A stretch of DNA of 47,105 bases from Terriglobia bacterium. Its GTDB lineage: Bacteria; Acidobacteriota; Terriglobia; 20CM-2-55-15. Location: NCBI GenBank assembly GCA_036496425.1, contig DASXLG010000288.1:1-47105 (forward strand), read 5' to 3'. The position numbers and the translations under genes were made by a program. Positions 9,690 to 19,029 of this stretch are shown piece by piece. The notes beneath the pieces are model-generated. The model searched no databases, was not told the DNA's origin, and was given only the letters and a program-made list of their open reading frames with translations. How positions within the stretch are numbered: position 1 is the first letter of the stretch; every line of letters begins with the position of its first letter.

Positions 9690-11384
9690 ATGAACGCAGG
9701 AGATTTGTTGGACCAAATCGTTTCGATCTGCACAACGCTTACTAATGAAGCAATGGATTTGGCAAAGCAGAAAGCGAAACAATCCGGATTCGACGTGGAT
9801 CGGGCGCTAGTCCCTCTGGACGAGAGTTTCATTAATCTTTCATCCGCTCGTGCCATTCTCGAGGACGCGATCGAAAAGCGGAAGCTGACTGAACTCCCCA
9901 TCACCGTACAGAAGGAGATCTCGGCAAACCTTGAGGGCATCGCTAAATCTTTGCAAGGTCTGGCTGGAGGAGTAGATGAAGTCGTAAATCTGACAAATGG
10001 TATCGAAGCGCTCAACACGGCCATCTGGAAGTACGGATTCCACAATTTGTCAGAAGAGGTTCTCGGCTACCAGCGAAAGCTCAACCAGCTGAAGACTCAG
10101 GAGGTCCGCATTTCCAAACTGGTTTCCGATCTTGCGGAAGCAACATCCTCATCCGACCGAGCGCGAGCCGCTTCGGACGCTGCTGAAAAGGAAAGTGAAG
10201 GTGCGCGCCTTGCTTTGGAAAATGCCCAAAAGAACGCTGCTTCCTGCGCGGTGCTTCTGGACCAAATAAAGCTCAGCGCGGACCAGATCAGTGCCGTATA
10301 TTCCACTATCAAGCAACAGGAGAAACAGAGTGGCGAGCTTAGCGCCAATATCAAAACCGCCAACAATGAACTTCTGTCGTTAGATACAAGCATTAAAGGC
10401 TTCTATGGTGACGTCGACGAGTACCGGAAGAAGATAACGCAGACGACTGATGATGCAAGTAAGCTGATCACGAACTCTGACGCGGCGGTCAAAAAGTTGA
10501 TCGAAGAAAGTGTGAGTAAAATCGATGCCGCATATGCGTCATTGCAGGAAGAGGCCCAAACGGTGGCGCGGGAATTAACCGCAAAGATCGATACCTCCGT
10601 CAAACTGAATAATGACAAAACAGAAGCGCTTTTAACTGATACAGTTACCGATCTTTCAGCATTCCAAAAGGCAGCCGATACCAGGCTAACTTCCATTCTG
10701 GATAACTTCACGATTGAATCGCAAAAGCTTACCAGTCGTACGGACGAACGCGTTCAAGCCGCCGAGGTACGGTTGGATGCTCGGTCGGCAGAGACTATTG
10801 AGGCCAATCAGCAGAGAACGGCGAACCTTCTGTCGGAACTTGAAAAGCTCAAAGACCAGGTGCGGGAGCAAATCCAGCAGGCGACAGGATTTACCCTGTT
10901 TGGAGCTTTTCAGGCCCGTCAGAACGAGGTCGTCAAGTCGAAAAAGTGGTGGGCCATTGCGATATTCGCCCTTGTCTTTGTTTCCGCCGGTGTCACATTC
11001 TGGATCGCGCATGAGGCCCAGTCGTACAGCGCGACGAATCTGGCCTTTTGGGTCAAGCTTTCCCTGACAATCCCGCTGGCGTTCGCTATCACGTTTTGTA
11101 CCGTCCAATACGGCCGAGAGCGACGGCTGGAAGAGGAGTATGCGTTTAAGGCGAGCATATCCGTTTCCCTTAATCCATACCGGGAGCTTATCCGATCGAT
11201 TCTCGAAAAAGACGGCACGGTGGATTTGGCGAAGTACACCGAGTTTGTTATCGATTCCGTGAAAAATGTATTCACGCCACCAACGGACAAAGTCTTCGAG
11301 GGTGAAAAAAAGCCGAGCTTTACTGCTAAAACCTTTGAACAGACCGCTAAAATTATCGGGGCAGCAGTGAAGGCCGCAAAATAA
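9690..11384 (+). CDS. Coiled-coil protein with two C-terminal membrane segments, unknown function
   Basis: The start ATG 9690 follows an AGGAGG ribosome-binding site (9675-9683); the longer in-frame start at 9648 lacks one. Residues 1-410 are charged, Ala/Lys/Glu/Gln-rich and predicted to be long coiled coil. Two hydrophobic helices follow, at about 420-442 (WWAIAIFALVFVSAGV) and about 450-473. The tail is cytoplasmic and begins RERRLEEEYAFKASISVSLNPY. The architecture resembles a membrane-anchored SMC-like or methyl-accepting-like rod without signalling motifs. It is divergently transcribed from hsdM with a 240-bp gap. I do not recognise the family, and a defence role is only suggested by position. 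Confidence 0.75.
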   Translation: MNAGDLLDQIVSICTTLTNEAMDLAKQKAKQSGFDVDRALVPLDESFINLSSARAILEDAIEKRKLTELPITVQKEISANLEGIAKSLQGLAGGVDEVVNLTNGIEALNTAIWKYGFHNLSEEVLGYQRKLNQLKTQEVRISKLVSDLAEATSSSDRARAASDAAEKESEGARLALENAQKNAASCAVLLDQIKLSADQISAVYSTIKQQEKQSGELSANIKTANNELLSLDTSIKGFYGDVDEYRKKITQTTDDASKLITNSDAAVKKLIEESVSKIDAAYASLQEEAQTVARELTAKIDTSVKLNNDKTEALLTDTVTDLSAFQKAADTRLTSILDNFTIESQKLTSRTDERVQAAEVRLDARSAETIEANQQRTANLLSELEKLKDQVREQIQQATGFTLFGAFQARQNEVVKSKKWWAIAIFALVFVSAGVTFWIAHEAQSYSATNLAFWVKLSLTIPLAFAITFCTVQYGRERRLEEEYAFKASISVSLNPYRELIRSILEKDGTVDLAKYTEFVIDSVKNVFTPPTDKVFEGEKKPSFTAKTFEQTAKIIGAAVKAAK

Positions 11385-11563
11385 AGGCTTTGTGTGAGGC
11401 ACGCTTTGGCGGTGGCCAATCGTCTCGCCGCCGATGAAATTCGCGGCTAAACATCCTGCCGATGGATTTCCCGTATCAAGCGGTCTGATCGCCGGCTCTG
11501 CACCTGGGATCGCGTTCTGGTCGATGACTTGTCAGTTTTCCAATACGAGCCCAGATACCTCGA

Positions 11564-11857
11564 TTAACGGCACTCCGGTAGCCGCAACAAGTTATCCGTG
11601 AGAACACGGTCGGCTATGGTCCGTACGTATTGGGTTCCGTGCTGGGATTCACGAGCGACGACCTGCGCGCGATTCCCCTGACCGTCCCGAACATACGCGT
11701 CCCCGCCCCGCTTCACCCAGTCATACATCTGCAACCGCGTCCACGTTTGGCTGTTACCGGTTCCATCCTCGACCCAACCTAGCATACTGATTGCATGATG
11801 CGGATCTTCGTGATACCCATTTTCTTTGTTGATGCACGTAACCCTGATTGCCACCAT
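11564..11857 (-). CDS. DUF3892 family protein
   Basis: The 97-residue product reads as a DUF3892 protein: VAIRVTCINKENGYHEDPHHAI near the N-terminus, LGWV, then MYDWVKRGGDAYVRD and the terminal DNLLRLPEC. The family is small, soluble and of unknown function. The start is set at ATG 11857, because GGAGG precedes it and the family begins at this point; the longer open frame up to 12007 overlaps the upstream HTH gene. It lies 14 bases after the HTH gene, so the two are probably one transcript. Confidence 0.8.
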   Translation of the reverse strand: MVAIRVTCINKENGYHEDPHHAISMLGWVEDGTGNSQTWTRLQMYDWVKRGGDAYVRDGQGNRAQVVARESQHGTQYVRTIADRVLTDNLLRLPECR

Positions 11858-11871
11858 TCCACCTCCGATAA

Positions 11872-12141
11872 CTACCTTCTTACCGGAGAATGCTTCGAAA
11901 CGCTCGCCGCGACTGCCGTTCCTGCCGCGATTGCCGACTCTTTTATGCCCAGATCGTTGCTGCGCTGCCTGATTAGATCGTCCAGGCTGGAACGGTAGAT
12001 GTGCCAACTTTTGCCCAATTTATAGGCCCGAAGCTGGCCAATCTCGCAATAGTACCGGACGGTGCGTTCGGAAATACCGAGAATCCGGGCTCCTGTTCCG
12101 CTTGAAACGATCTTCTCCTCAACAGAATTGACGGTTGTCAT
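11872..12141 (-). CDS. Small helix-turn-helix DNA-binding protein (excisionase/MerR-like)
   Basis: The 89-residue protein has an N-terminal winged HTH of the excisionase (HTH_17) type: GARILGISERTVRYYCEIGQL and then YKLGKSWHIYRSSLDDLI, about residues 17-60. The tail is Ala/Ser-rich. Start ATG 12141 is preceded by AGGAGG with good spacing. Proteins like this act as excisionases, antitoxins or local repressors. Here it is followed at once by the DUF3892 gene and faces the ImmA/IrrE gene across a 330-bp gap. The target is unknown. Confidence 0.8.
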   Translation of the reverse strand: MTTVNSVEEKIVSSGTGARILGISERTVRYYCEIGQLRAYKLGKSWHIYRSSLDDLIRQRSNDLGIKESAIAAGTAVAASVSKHSPVRR

Positions 12142-12469
12142 CAGACCTCCTCGTGCCATGCGCAGTTCGGCCTTCATTTTTGTGCATGGTCCAGTTGTCT
12201 TCGGACGGCTGCTGGAACTGCACCCATCCGTTGCTATCGAGGCAAGCTGACGTCGGCGAGCACTGCAGTGACAATCTCGAGGCTCTTCTGGCCTTCAGTA
12301 CCCTCAAAAGCTGAAACTGCCTGTTTCTCTTTACTGCCTCAAAAGATACTGACCTGGACGGACAGGTTAGGTCTCTGGACTTGCATGTCCCTGCCCTGAC
12401 CACGCGGTCGCGTTATATTTATAGGCAGCGCGGAACGCTGCGGTAGAATCGCGCACCGGTGGAATCCTC
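12142..12469. promoter_or_regulatory. Divergent intergenic region between HTH/DUF3892 and ImmA/DUF4411 pairs
   Basis: This 328-base gap must hold the promoters of two divergent gene pairs. The small inverted repeat ACCTG-N6-CAGGT at 12353-12368 and the AT-rich TTATATTTATAG at about 12412 (a possible -10 for the plus-strand gene) are the only notable signals. No open frame here looks real. Confidence 0.35.
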
Positions 12470-13651
12470 ATGGGCAATCCAGTCACAGGAATAAATCCCA
12501 GAATTCTGGAATGGGCGAGAAAGGGCTCAGGTCAATCGATCGAGGATGTTGCGGCAGCTTTCGGTAAAGAATCCTCGGTCATCCAGGAGTGGGAATCCGG
12601 GCAGTCGGCGCCGACTTATGTGCAGCTGGAAAAGCTCGCATACTCCGTCTATAAGCGGCCGATTGCGATTTTCTTTTTCCCCGATATCCCCGATGAAATA
12701 GACCCGAAGCAGTCGTTTCGGACCCTGCCCGGAACAGAGATCGAAGAACTGGGAGCGGATACACGCCACAAGGTTCGAGAAGCTCGAGCCATGCAACTGT
12801 CTTTATCAGAGCTGGCAAACGGAAGTAATCCATCGCCCAGGCAATTGCTCAAGGACATTTCTGCAAAAGCCTCGGAATCGGCATCTTCGATTGCGGAGAA
12901 GATCCGTGATTACCTGGAAATTCCACTATCCGTCCAGAAAGGCTGGAAAAGCATCGAGGATGGACTCAAAACCTGGCGAGCTGCCGTAGAAGATAACGGG
13001 ATTTTTGTCTTCAAGGATTCTTTCAAACAGAAAGATGTCTTCGGGCTGTCCTTGTATGACGAAGAGTTCCCTCTCATCCTTATCAACAACAGCAATGCCC
13101 AAACCCGGCAAATCTTCACGCTGTTTCATGAACTGGCTCACCTTATCGTTCACGAAAGCGGTGTCACGAAGCAGGACGACAGCTATATCGACAAATTGCA
13201 CGGTCATTCGCGGCAGGTTGAAGTCTTCTGCAATCGGCTGGCGGCGGAGCTTTTGCTTCCATCCTCAGACTTCAAGGCCACCCTTAGGACATACGAAAGG
13301 CCTGATGAGGAAGCCGTAAACGCCATTGCCTGGACATATAAGGTTAGCCGGGAAGTTGTGTTGCGGCGTCTGCTGGATATGGAGCTTGTCGGCAAGCAGC
13401 GCTACGAGCGCGACGTCAAGAAATGGCGGGAGGAATATGATGCGAGGGTAAAAGCCGACGCACAAGCAGGAAAGGGCGGTGGCAATTACTACGCCACGCA
13501 GGCCAGCTATCTGGGCGAGAAATACCTGAGCCTTGCGTTTTCCAGCTATTACAAAGGACGCATTTCCGTCGATCAGCTCGCGGACTACTTGAACGTGAGC
13601 GTTAAGAACATTCCAGGCCTGGAACAGTTTGTCCTCCAGAAGACAAGCTGA
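12470..13651 (+). CDS. XRE-family HTH plus ImmA/IrrE metallopeptidase (antitoxin-type regulator)
   Basis: The 393-residue protein has an N-terminal XRE helix-turn-helix at about residues 10-65 (SIEDVAAAFGKESSVIQEWESG) and a central ImmA/IrrE (DUF955) metallopeptidase domain with the zinc motif H220-E-L-A-H224. In this family the peptidase cleaves or derepresses a partner regulator; paired with DUF4411 it is regarded as the antitoxin half. It ends 8 bases before the DUF4411 gene on the same strand. The C-terminal 80 residues resemble the usual tail of such proteins (YLGEKYLSLAFSSYY). Confidence 0.9.
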   Translation: MGNPVTGINPRILEWARKGSGQSIEDVAAAFGKESSVIQEWESGQSAPTYVQLEKLAYSVYKRPIAIFFFPDIPDEIDPKQSFRTLPGTEIEELGADTRHKVREARAMQLSLSELANGSNPSPRQLLKDISAKASESASSIAEKIRDYLEIPLSVQKGWKSIEDGLKTWRAAVEDNGIFVFKDSFKQKDVFGLSLYDEEFPLILINNSNAQTRQIFTLFHELAHLIVHESGVTKQDDSYIDKLHGHSRQVEVFCNRLAAELLLPSSDFKATLRTYERPDEEAVNAIAWTYKVSREVVLRRLLDMELVGKQRYERDVKKWREEYDARVKADAQAGKGGGNYYATQASYLGEKYLSLAFSSYYKGRISVDQLADYLNVSVKNIPGLEQFVLQKTS

Positions 13652-13659
13652 AGGCCGTT

Positions 13660-14133
13660 ATGCCTTACATCTTCGATACCAACAGCATCGTTGCTCTTTC
13701 TCACTACTATCCGAAACGATTCCCCAGTTTCTGGACTCGGTTCGACGCGGCGGTGGAGGCCGAGGATGTCGTTTCTGTCCGGGAAGTTTCCCGGGAAATC
13801 GAAAATCACAGCCATATTCAACCGTGGCTGGCTGATTGGCTGACAGCGCACAAATCCGTATTCCGCGTACCGACGCCGGAAGAAATGCGGTTTGTTGTCG
13901 AGATCTTCAGAGTGAAGCCGTTCCAGGCTCTCGTCGGCGAGAAACAACGCCTGCGCGGGACTCCGGCCGCAGACCCGTTTGTCATTGGCTGTGCAAAAAT
14001 CAGCAACGGCGTGGTCATTACACAGGAGGTCAAAAAGGACGGCGGAGCGAAGATACCCAATGTCTGTGATCATTTCGGGATCCAGTGGACGAACCTGGAG
14101 GGATTCCTCGCCGCGAAAGGCTGGGAGTTTTAG
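13660..14133 (+). CDS. DUF4411 family PIN-like putative toxin
   Basis: The 157-residue protein begins with the PIN-type first acidic motif YIFDTNSI and later has DPFVIGCA and VITQEVKKDGG, the order seen in DUF4411 proteins. These are predicted ribonuclease toxins paired with an upstream XRE-ImmA/IrrE protein, exactly as here. It starts 8 bases after the ImmA stop, so translation is probably coupled. All expected motifs are intact. Confidence 0.88.
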   Translation: MPYIFDTNSIVALSHYYPKRFPSFWTRFDAAVEAEDVVSVREVSREIENHSHIQPWLADWLTAHKSVFRVPTPEEMRFVVEIFRVKPFQALVGEKQRLRGTPAADPFVIGCAKISNGVVITQEVKKDGGAKIPNVCDHFGIQWTNLEGFLAAKGWEF

Positions 14134-14292
14134 CGGCCGCCGATTTTGAGCAACTGAAGCGTTACGCGTTTCAAGCCCCATTAAACTCAGATACTTAACA
14201 CCATTTACTTGTATTTGCACGGGAACGACCTTACTCCCTGAACTGGGATGTTCCTAAACCTGGTTCAATTTGCGGCATTACACCTCAAGTGA

Positions 14293-17200
14293 TCATTGAC
14301 TCGTGAGCTGTCCCCGTGGGCGTTGACGCGGGAGAAGAGAGCCGAGGAAGACAGCGCCGGTTGCGGTAATGATGTCAGTTGCTCCATCGCTGTTCAGATC
14401 GCCAACAGCGATGGAGCGTAAACTCGACGAGCCAGGGGACAAGTTGACTGGCGCTTGCAATGTCCCATCGCCGTTACCTAAGAGCAGAATCACGTAGTCA
14501 GTACTATCGTTAACAACAGCCAGATCGGCGGCGCCGTCGCCGTTGAAGTCTCCAACCGCAAGAGAGAACGGCTGTGAACCCGCTGCAAAACTAAGAGCTG
14601 TCTGAAACGTGCCGTTGCCATTTCCCAAGAGCACGCTAACGCTAGGAATCGTGGAGCAACAGTACGTGGCATAATTCGCAACAGCCAGATCAACCTCGCC
14701 GTCGCCATTAAAGTCGCCAACTACAACAAAATAAGGATACGGCCCAACACCGAAGTCCACTGCCGACTGAAACGTGCCATCGCCGTTACCAAGCAGGACG
14801 CTAACATCGTGGCCGCCGCCGAAGAGACCGGAGTTTGCACTCACGATGTCGGCCCTACCGTCATCATTGAAATCACCGACACTAACAGACAATGGATACG
14901 AGCCAACGCCGAAATTCACTGCACTTTGAAACGTCCCATCGCCGTTACCCAAGAGCACGCTGACATCGTTGCTGGTCGCGTTGGCGACGACAATGTCGGC
15001 GTTGCCATCGCCATTCAAATCTGCCGCCGCAATCGCGTTTGAGCCGATATCCGCGCCAAAACTCATCGCAGGCTGAAACGTGCCGTCGCCGTTGCCCAGG
15101 AACACACCGACTGTTGTCCTACTCGGAATGAAATTTGCTAATACTGCCAAGTCCGTCTTGCCGTCTCCATTGAAATCCGCCACCACTGGTGACATAGGAT
15201 TAATGCCCGCACCGAAGTGTGCGGCAGTTTGGAACGTACCGTCGCCCTTGCCCAAAAACACGCTTATGGTGCCGGCAAACACATCATTCGTAACTGCTAA
15301 ATCCGCCTTGCCATCACTATTGAAGTCTCCGATGACCACCGAATTGGCGGTTGCCCCGAACATCAGCGTCGCACCAGCGTGGAACCCATTCGTTGGTACT
15401 GCGCGAACAGTTTCTTTCACCGTGGCGCTCATGCTCGGACGATAAGCGGCGCCCCCGCCGTAATAAGCCTTCAGTGATCGGGCACCACTGGCAAGCATGC
15501 TTGTATGAAGAGTTGCGATGCCGTTCGATATGGATGAGATTCCGAGCAGCGTTGTGCTGTCGTAAAAGGTCACCTTGCCGGTTGTTGGCGCCGGCGTAAT
15601 GGTGGCAGTCAGCGTGACCGGCTGTCCTAAACTCTGCGGGTTTGCTGAGCTGGTGAGCACTGTGCTCGTGGTCATTCCTGTTGCGACAGTGATTGTAAAT
15701 GTTTGCGGCGCCGCCATATTGCCCAGATTATCCTGTACTGTCACGCTAAAGCCATAGGGGCTACCGCTCGTCGTCGTCGGCGTACCTGCAACAATGCCGC
15801 TCGCGCCATCTAACACTAAGCCAGGAGGCAGCGCTCCCGCGCCTATGGCCCAGTTACTGTAGAGTGTTCCACCTCCAGTCGCCACAAGCGTTGCTGCATA
15901 TGGTGCGCCTGTATATCCATCGGGCAGTGCTGCTGAGGTAATGGTCAAGGTTGGTAAGCCAGTGAAATTCACAATCAGGTTGGCCATCGGAATGGGTACT
16001 GTTTTCGGTGAGGCCGCAAACGTGTAAATGGGATAGGTGACGGTGAGCGTTGCAGTTCCGGCAGCGGTAATTTGGTAAAACGAGTACCTGCCATCCGGTG
16101 CGGTCGTCGTCGTGCCAAGAACTGGATCTGAAACAGCCGCGTTTGCAATCGGCACATTGAGATTGTCGGTAATGGTGCCACTAATCGAACTCTGCGTGCG
16201 GTGGACTTGCAGAGATGCGACAGCACAATCAAGCGTGGGCAGCGCTCCATTCCCGACCTTGGGTGGTGTGCAACCGGCGGGGATCAAAAAGACCGCAATG
16301 TCAGTAGCCAGTTGATCGCTTCCTCCTGTGTCGATTGCTACTTGTACCGTTCCATCAGGATTGATCGGCACTGTCGGTTGGTCGAAGGTGGGCTTTGTCC
16401 ACCATCCGCCAAAGACTTGGATATAGGTGGCAAGGACATAATCTGCTGGATGGATGCCGGTGACCTTCACATCGAGCGGATCAGCGCTGCCATAGGGCGG
16501 AACATACGTAAATGTGAGGGCCGTTGGTCCGGAAATAAAGCCATCGCCGGTACAGTCCACGGGTGCCGTCTGACCGTTAAAAAACGCGTTCATGCCCGAC
16601 TTCATCGCGCCGTTCACATCCCACAGGCCCCAATGTGCCCCTACCGTTCCCTCATCGGTATTCGCCTTCCATGCTTCATCGAACGCCTCAAAATAAAATG
16701 ACTTGATGCCATTGGCATTTGCCCAGGAAAGGAACTGCAGTGCGTACAAATTCGCGTTCGCAACGGACGGAACCGCAAAACCTTTGACACCTCCCGCCGA
16801 CGGCCAACCCGTTTCACTCACATACACCGGCGTTGCACCCGCAGCAGTCTGGAGCTTCTGATATGAAGACTCGAGCGAGCAGAGCGCATTGTCTTGCGGT
16901 GTACTCTCCCAATAGGGATAGAGATTCGCGAACACAACATCGCTTGCTGCAATGAGACTGGGATTATCAATGAACGTTTGCCAAATATCGGCAGTAGTGA
17001 CCGGAATGTTTTGGGGGATTGCCGCTCGAACCTGCTGCATGTATGCAAGTAATTGACTAACGGTCACATCTTTTCGACGGATTGCTTCCGATCCAACAAT
17101 TGCGATGTCAACGAGCCCCGCGTTCGCGGCAGCAACGAGGCTGTTGATCTCAGCGGTGTTCTGCGCATCGTTGGGAGAAAGAGTGGGGTTAGAGATCCAC

Positions 17201-17526
17201 GCATTCGCCGCGACTTTCAGCCCCATTTGGTGGGCGACTAATGGAATATTTTCAAGTCCATTGGTGCTCCCAAAGGACCGGACCCACGTTGTATAAGGCG
17301 CAATGATCTGCAGGCGGGCCGCAATCTGTTCGGGGGTAATCTGACTGCCGATGTTGGGATCCTGCCCGTTGAGATACGGGCTAAAGTCGATGCCGTACAC
17401 CTTCTGAAGAGGATTTTGAGCCTCGACCTCGACTCCGCCCAGAATGACAGCAAGACAACAGAAAAAGCCGTACACGAACGCTTTGCCCACTGCGGGCAGC
17501 AGTCTCCCCGCGCATGTGCTGCACAT
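14293..17526 (-). CDS. Secreted GH17-like beta-1,3-glucanase with Ig-like and FG-GAP repeat domains
   Basis: The 1077-residue exported protein has a signal peptide at 1-36. A glycoside hydrolase family 17-like domain spans about 40-310, with putative acid/base E147 (VGSEAIRR) and nucleophile E238 (SETGWPS). A linker region with a CarboxypepD_reg-like stretch follows at about 440-520, then two Ig-like domains at about 525-710. Seven FG-GAP/VCBS-type repeats occupy about 715-1060, each with a D-x-N-x-D-G-x-x-D calcium-type motif such as GDFNSDGKADLAV. Family GH17 hydrolyses beta-1,3-glucans, and the FG-GAP repeats would form a beta-propeller for binding or adhesion. It stands alone on the minus strand between defence genes. 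Confidence 0.85.
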   Translation of the reverse strand: MCSTCAGRLLPAVGKAFVYGFFCCLAVILGGVEVEAQNPLQKVYGIDFSPYLNGQDPNIGSQITPEQIAARLQIIAPYTTWVRSFGSTNGLENIPLVAHQMGLKVAANAWISNPTLSPNDAQNTAEINSLVAAANAGLVDIAIVGSEAIRRKDVTVSQLLAYMQQVRAAIPQNIPVTTADIWQTFIDNPSLIAASDVVFANLYPYWESTPQDNALCSLESSYQKLQTAAGATPVYVSETGWPSAGGVKGFAVPSVANANLYALQFLSWANANGIKSFYFEAFDEAWKANTDEGTVGAHWGLWDVNGAMKSGMNAFFNGQTAPVDCTGDGFISGPTALTFTYVPPYGSADPLDVKVTGIHPADYVLATYIQVFGGWWTKPTFDQPTVPINPDGTVQVAIDTGGSDQLATDIAVFLIPAGCTPPKVGNGALPTLDCAVASLQVHRTQSSISGTITDNLNVPIANAAVSDPVLGTTTTAPDGRYSFYQITAAGTATLTVTYPIYTFAASPKTVPIPMANLIVNFTGLPTLTITSAALPDGYTGAPYAATLVATGGGTLYSNWAIGAGALPPGLVLDGASGIVAGTPTTTSGSPYGFSVTVQDNLGNMAAPQTFTITVATGMTTSTVLTSSANPQSLGQPVTLTATITPAPTTGKVTFYDSTTLLGISSISNGIATLHTSMLASGARSLKAYYGGGAAYRPSMSATVKETVRAVPTNGFHAGATLMFGATANSVVIGDFNSDGKADLAVTNDVFAGTISVFLGKGDGTFQTAAHFGAGINPMSPVVADFNGDGKTDLAVLANFIPSRTTVGVFLGNGDGTFQPAMSFGADIGSNAIAAADLNGDGNADIVVANATSNDVSVLLGNGDGTFQSAVNFGVGSYPLSVSVGDFNDDGRADIVSANSGLFGGGHDVSVLLGNGDGTFQSAVDFGVGPYPYFVVVGDFNGDGEVDLAVANYATYCCSTIPSVSVLLGNGNGTFQTALSFAAGSQPFSLAVGDFNGDGAADLAVVNDSTDYVILLLGNGDGTLQAPVNLSPGSSSLRSIAVGDLNSDGATDIITATGAVFLGSLLPRQRPRGQLTSQ

Positions 17527-17680
17527 GATTCACCGTCGCTTTCATAACCACTGACTGAAAAATAGTAGACGAAGGGAATGATATCAAAATTGGCCTCCCT
17601 TTTTGATTGCGTTGGGCTCGCGCTCCTGCGGATCTTGATGGTTGCACGCATGAGGATTTTGCGAGTCAGGCTGAAACTGA

Positions 17681-18246
17681 TCAGGTCGGTGAAAATGGGT
17701 TCGGGATCTTCAATCGCGATTTCGAACTGGTGAATGAAAGTTCCCTGCGGCGTCCGAGAAAGCCTTTGATTGGCTTGGTCGATGTTTCAATGAACTTCTC
17801 GATATCAAAAGCTTTGGCATTTTCACCCCATCTGCCCTTGTAAATGGGCCAGCCGGAAGCATGCGTAAGAACGAGCACGGGCCACGCACCAGTCGGGCCG
17901 AGAGTGGCGCTTTCCTGAAATTCGAGCGAGTATAGCGGGTGCTTGAATATGATTGTAACGTCAATATTTGTGACGCGAAAGACGCGGCCATCTTCTTTGA
18001 TGTGCTTGGAATGTGCCATACCGTTCCCTTCAGACGACAATCCAGGTTTGCCCTTCTGGCAAGCAGGATATTTCCGGTCGTGGATGTCGGAGCCGTTAAC
18101 TCCATACTCGTGTCCACACAGGCTGCAGCCGAGCTGATAAATCCGCTGCAAGTTGTGGTGCCCGGTAGGCCGGTATCGCGGACGACGATTTGGCCGTTTG
18201 GATTGACGAAGCCGGGTTTAGTGGTTCCCCTACTTTCTTTGGACAT
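17681..18246 (-). pseudogene. Frameshifted small zinc-ribbon protein, unknown function
   Basis: From ATG 18246 the first frame reads a recognisable start (TKPGFVNPNGQIVVRDTGLPG) and then loses sense. From about 18160 a second frame continues with HNLQRIYQLGCSLCGHEYG, then NGSDIHDRKYPACQ, a C-x2-C ... C zinc-ribbon-like block. It carries on to 17681. The two pieces belong to one protein of about 185 residues separated by a shift near 18150-18165. The gene begins 3 bases after the Mrr-like gene, so it was the second gene of that operon. The function of this family is unknown to me. The shift may be real or an assembly error. Confidence 0.6.
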
Positions 18247-18249
18247 CTC

Positions 18250-19029
18250 TTACGACTCTCCGCGAAAAATATTTCGCCCAAAGGCGGTATTGAACCCTTC
18301 GGTGGCAATTCTCACTATTTTCAAGAGTTCGCCCAGAAGCTCTCGATAAGTCTTCCCTCCCAGCTTATAGCCATTCGGCAAAGCCTTTTCCATGGCGTCC
18401 TTGAAGCGACCGACGTCGTCTATGGCCGGACAACCCAAATCAACGCCCGCTTGGGGTAAATCGCGCTTCAACTTCAGAAACATAATCACGGTTGCGAGCA
18501 TACTCCAATCGGTTCGTAGCGTCTCAAGGCGTTCAAGTATTGAAACTTCAAGTGAAAACTCATTTTTTATTCTGTAAGAATTAAACGGCTCCGTGTATCG
18601 CAGAAGATCGTCGGCGGCGTCCCCCAAGGTCGGACCGAAGTATCGTTCGAACCACACCTCCAAGTACCGTTGCTGAAATTCGGCATATGTATAGCCCCGA
18701 ATGTTCGTATTCTGCAAATATTGCTCCGCTCCCTGCTGTAACCCTTCTTTACAAACAATAAAACCGATGTTGGCACCTGTTTCGTACATGACGGTGGTAA
18801 AGGAATGAACTACTGATTGGCTGATCCTAGAAGTCCAGTTCTTGCACTCCACGACATAGGAGATTTGGTCAACACTCGCAGTGTCGACGGCATACACATC
18901 GACCTCCACCTTGCCGCGGGCCGTAGTTAGAGTTTTGGCTTCTTCGGCCGACAGGCCGATTTCCCGAAAGATCCTGCAGACTCCCGATTGCAATTGCCGC
19001 CAATCTGAAGGATGAGTTTCATCGATCAT
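18250..19029 (-). CDS. Mrr-like restriction endonuclease-fold protein
   Basis: The 259-residue protein has an N-terminal PD-(D/E)xK nuclease fold of the Mrr type: D44 in KVEVDVYA, then E61-C-K63 in YVVECKNW, followed by a conserved helix and IGFIVCKEG. Mrr-type enzymes cut modified or foreign DNA; the specificity domain is not obvious. The C-terminal 130 residues are helical and not recognised. ATG 19029 directly abuts the TGA of the upstream open frame. It appears to form a two-gene unit with the broken zinc-ribbon gene. Confidence 0.8.
   Translation of the reverse strand: MIDETHPSDWRQLQSGVCRIFREIGLSAEEAKTLTTARGKVEVDVYAVDTASVDQISYVVECKNWTSRISQSVVHSFTTVMYETGANIGFIVCKEGLQQGAEQYLQNTNIRGYTYAEFQQRYLEVWFERYFGPTLGDAADDLLRYTEPFNSYRIKNEFSLEVSILERLETLRTDWSMLATVIMFLKLKRDLPQAGVDLGCPAIDDVGRFKDAMEKALPNGYKLGGKTYRELLGELLKIVRIATEGFNTAFGRNIFRGES

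Noticed and set aside
11400-11563. Gene in the gap between the coiled-coil gene and DUF3892
   Set aside because: No frame with codon bias or a motif is visible.
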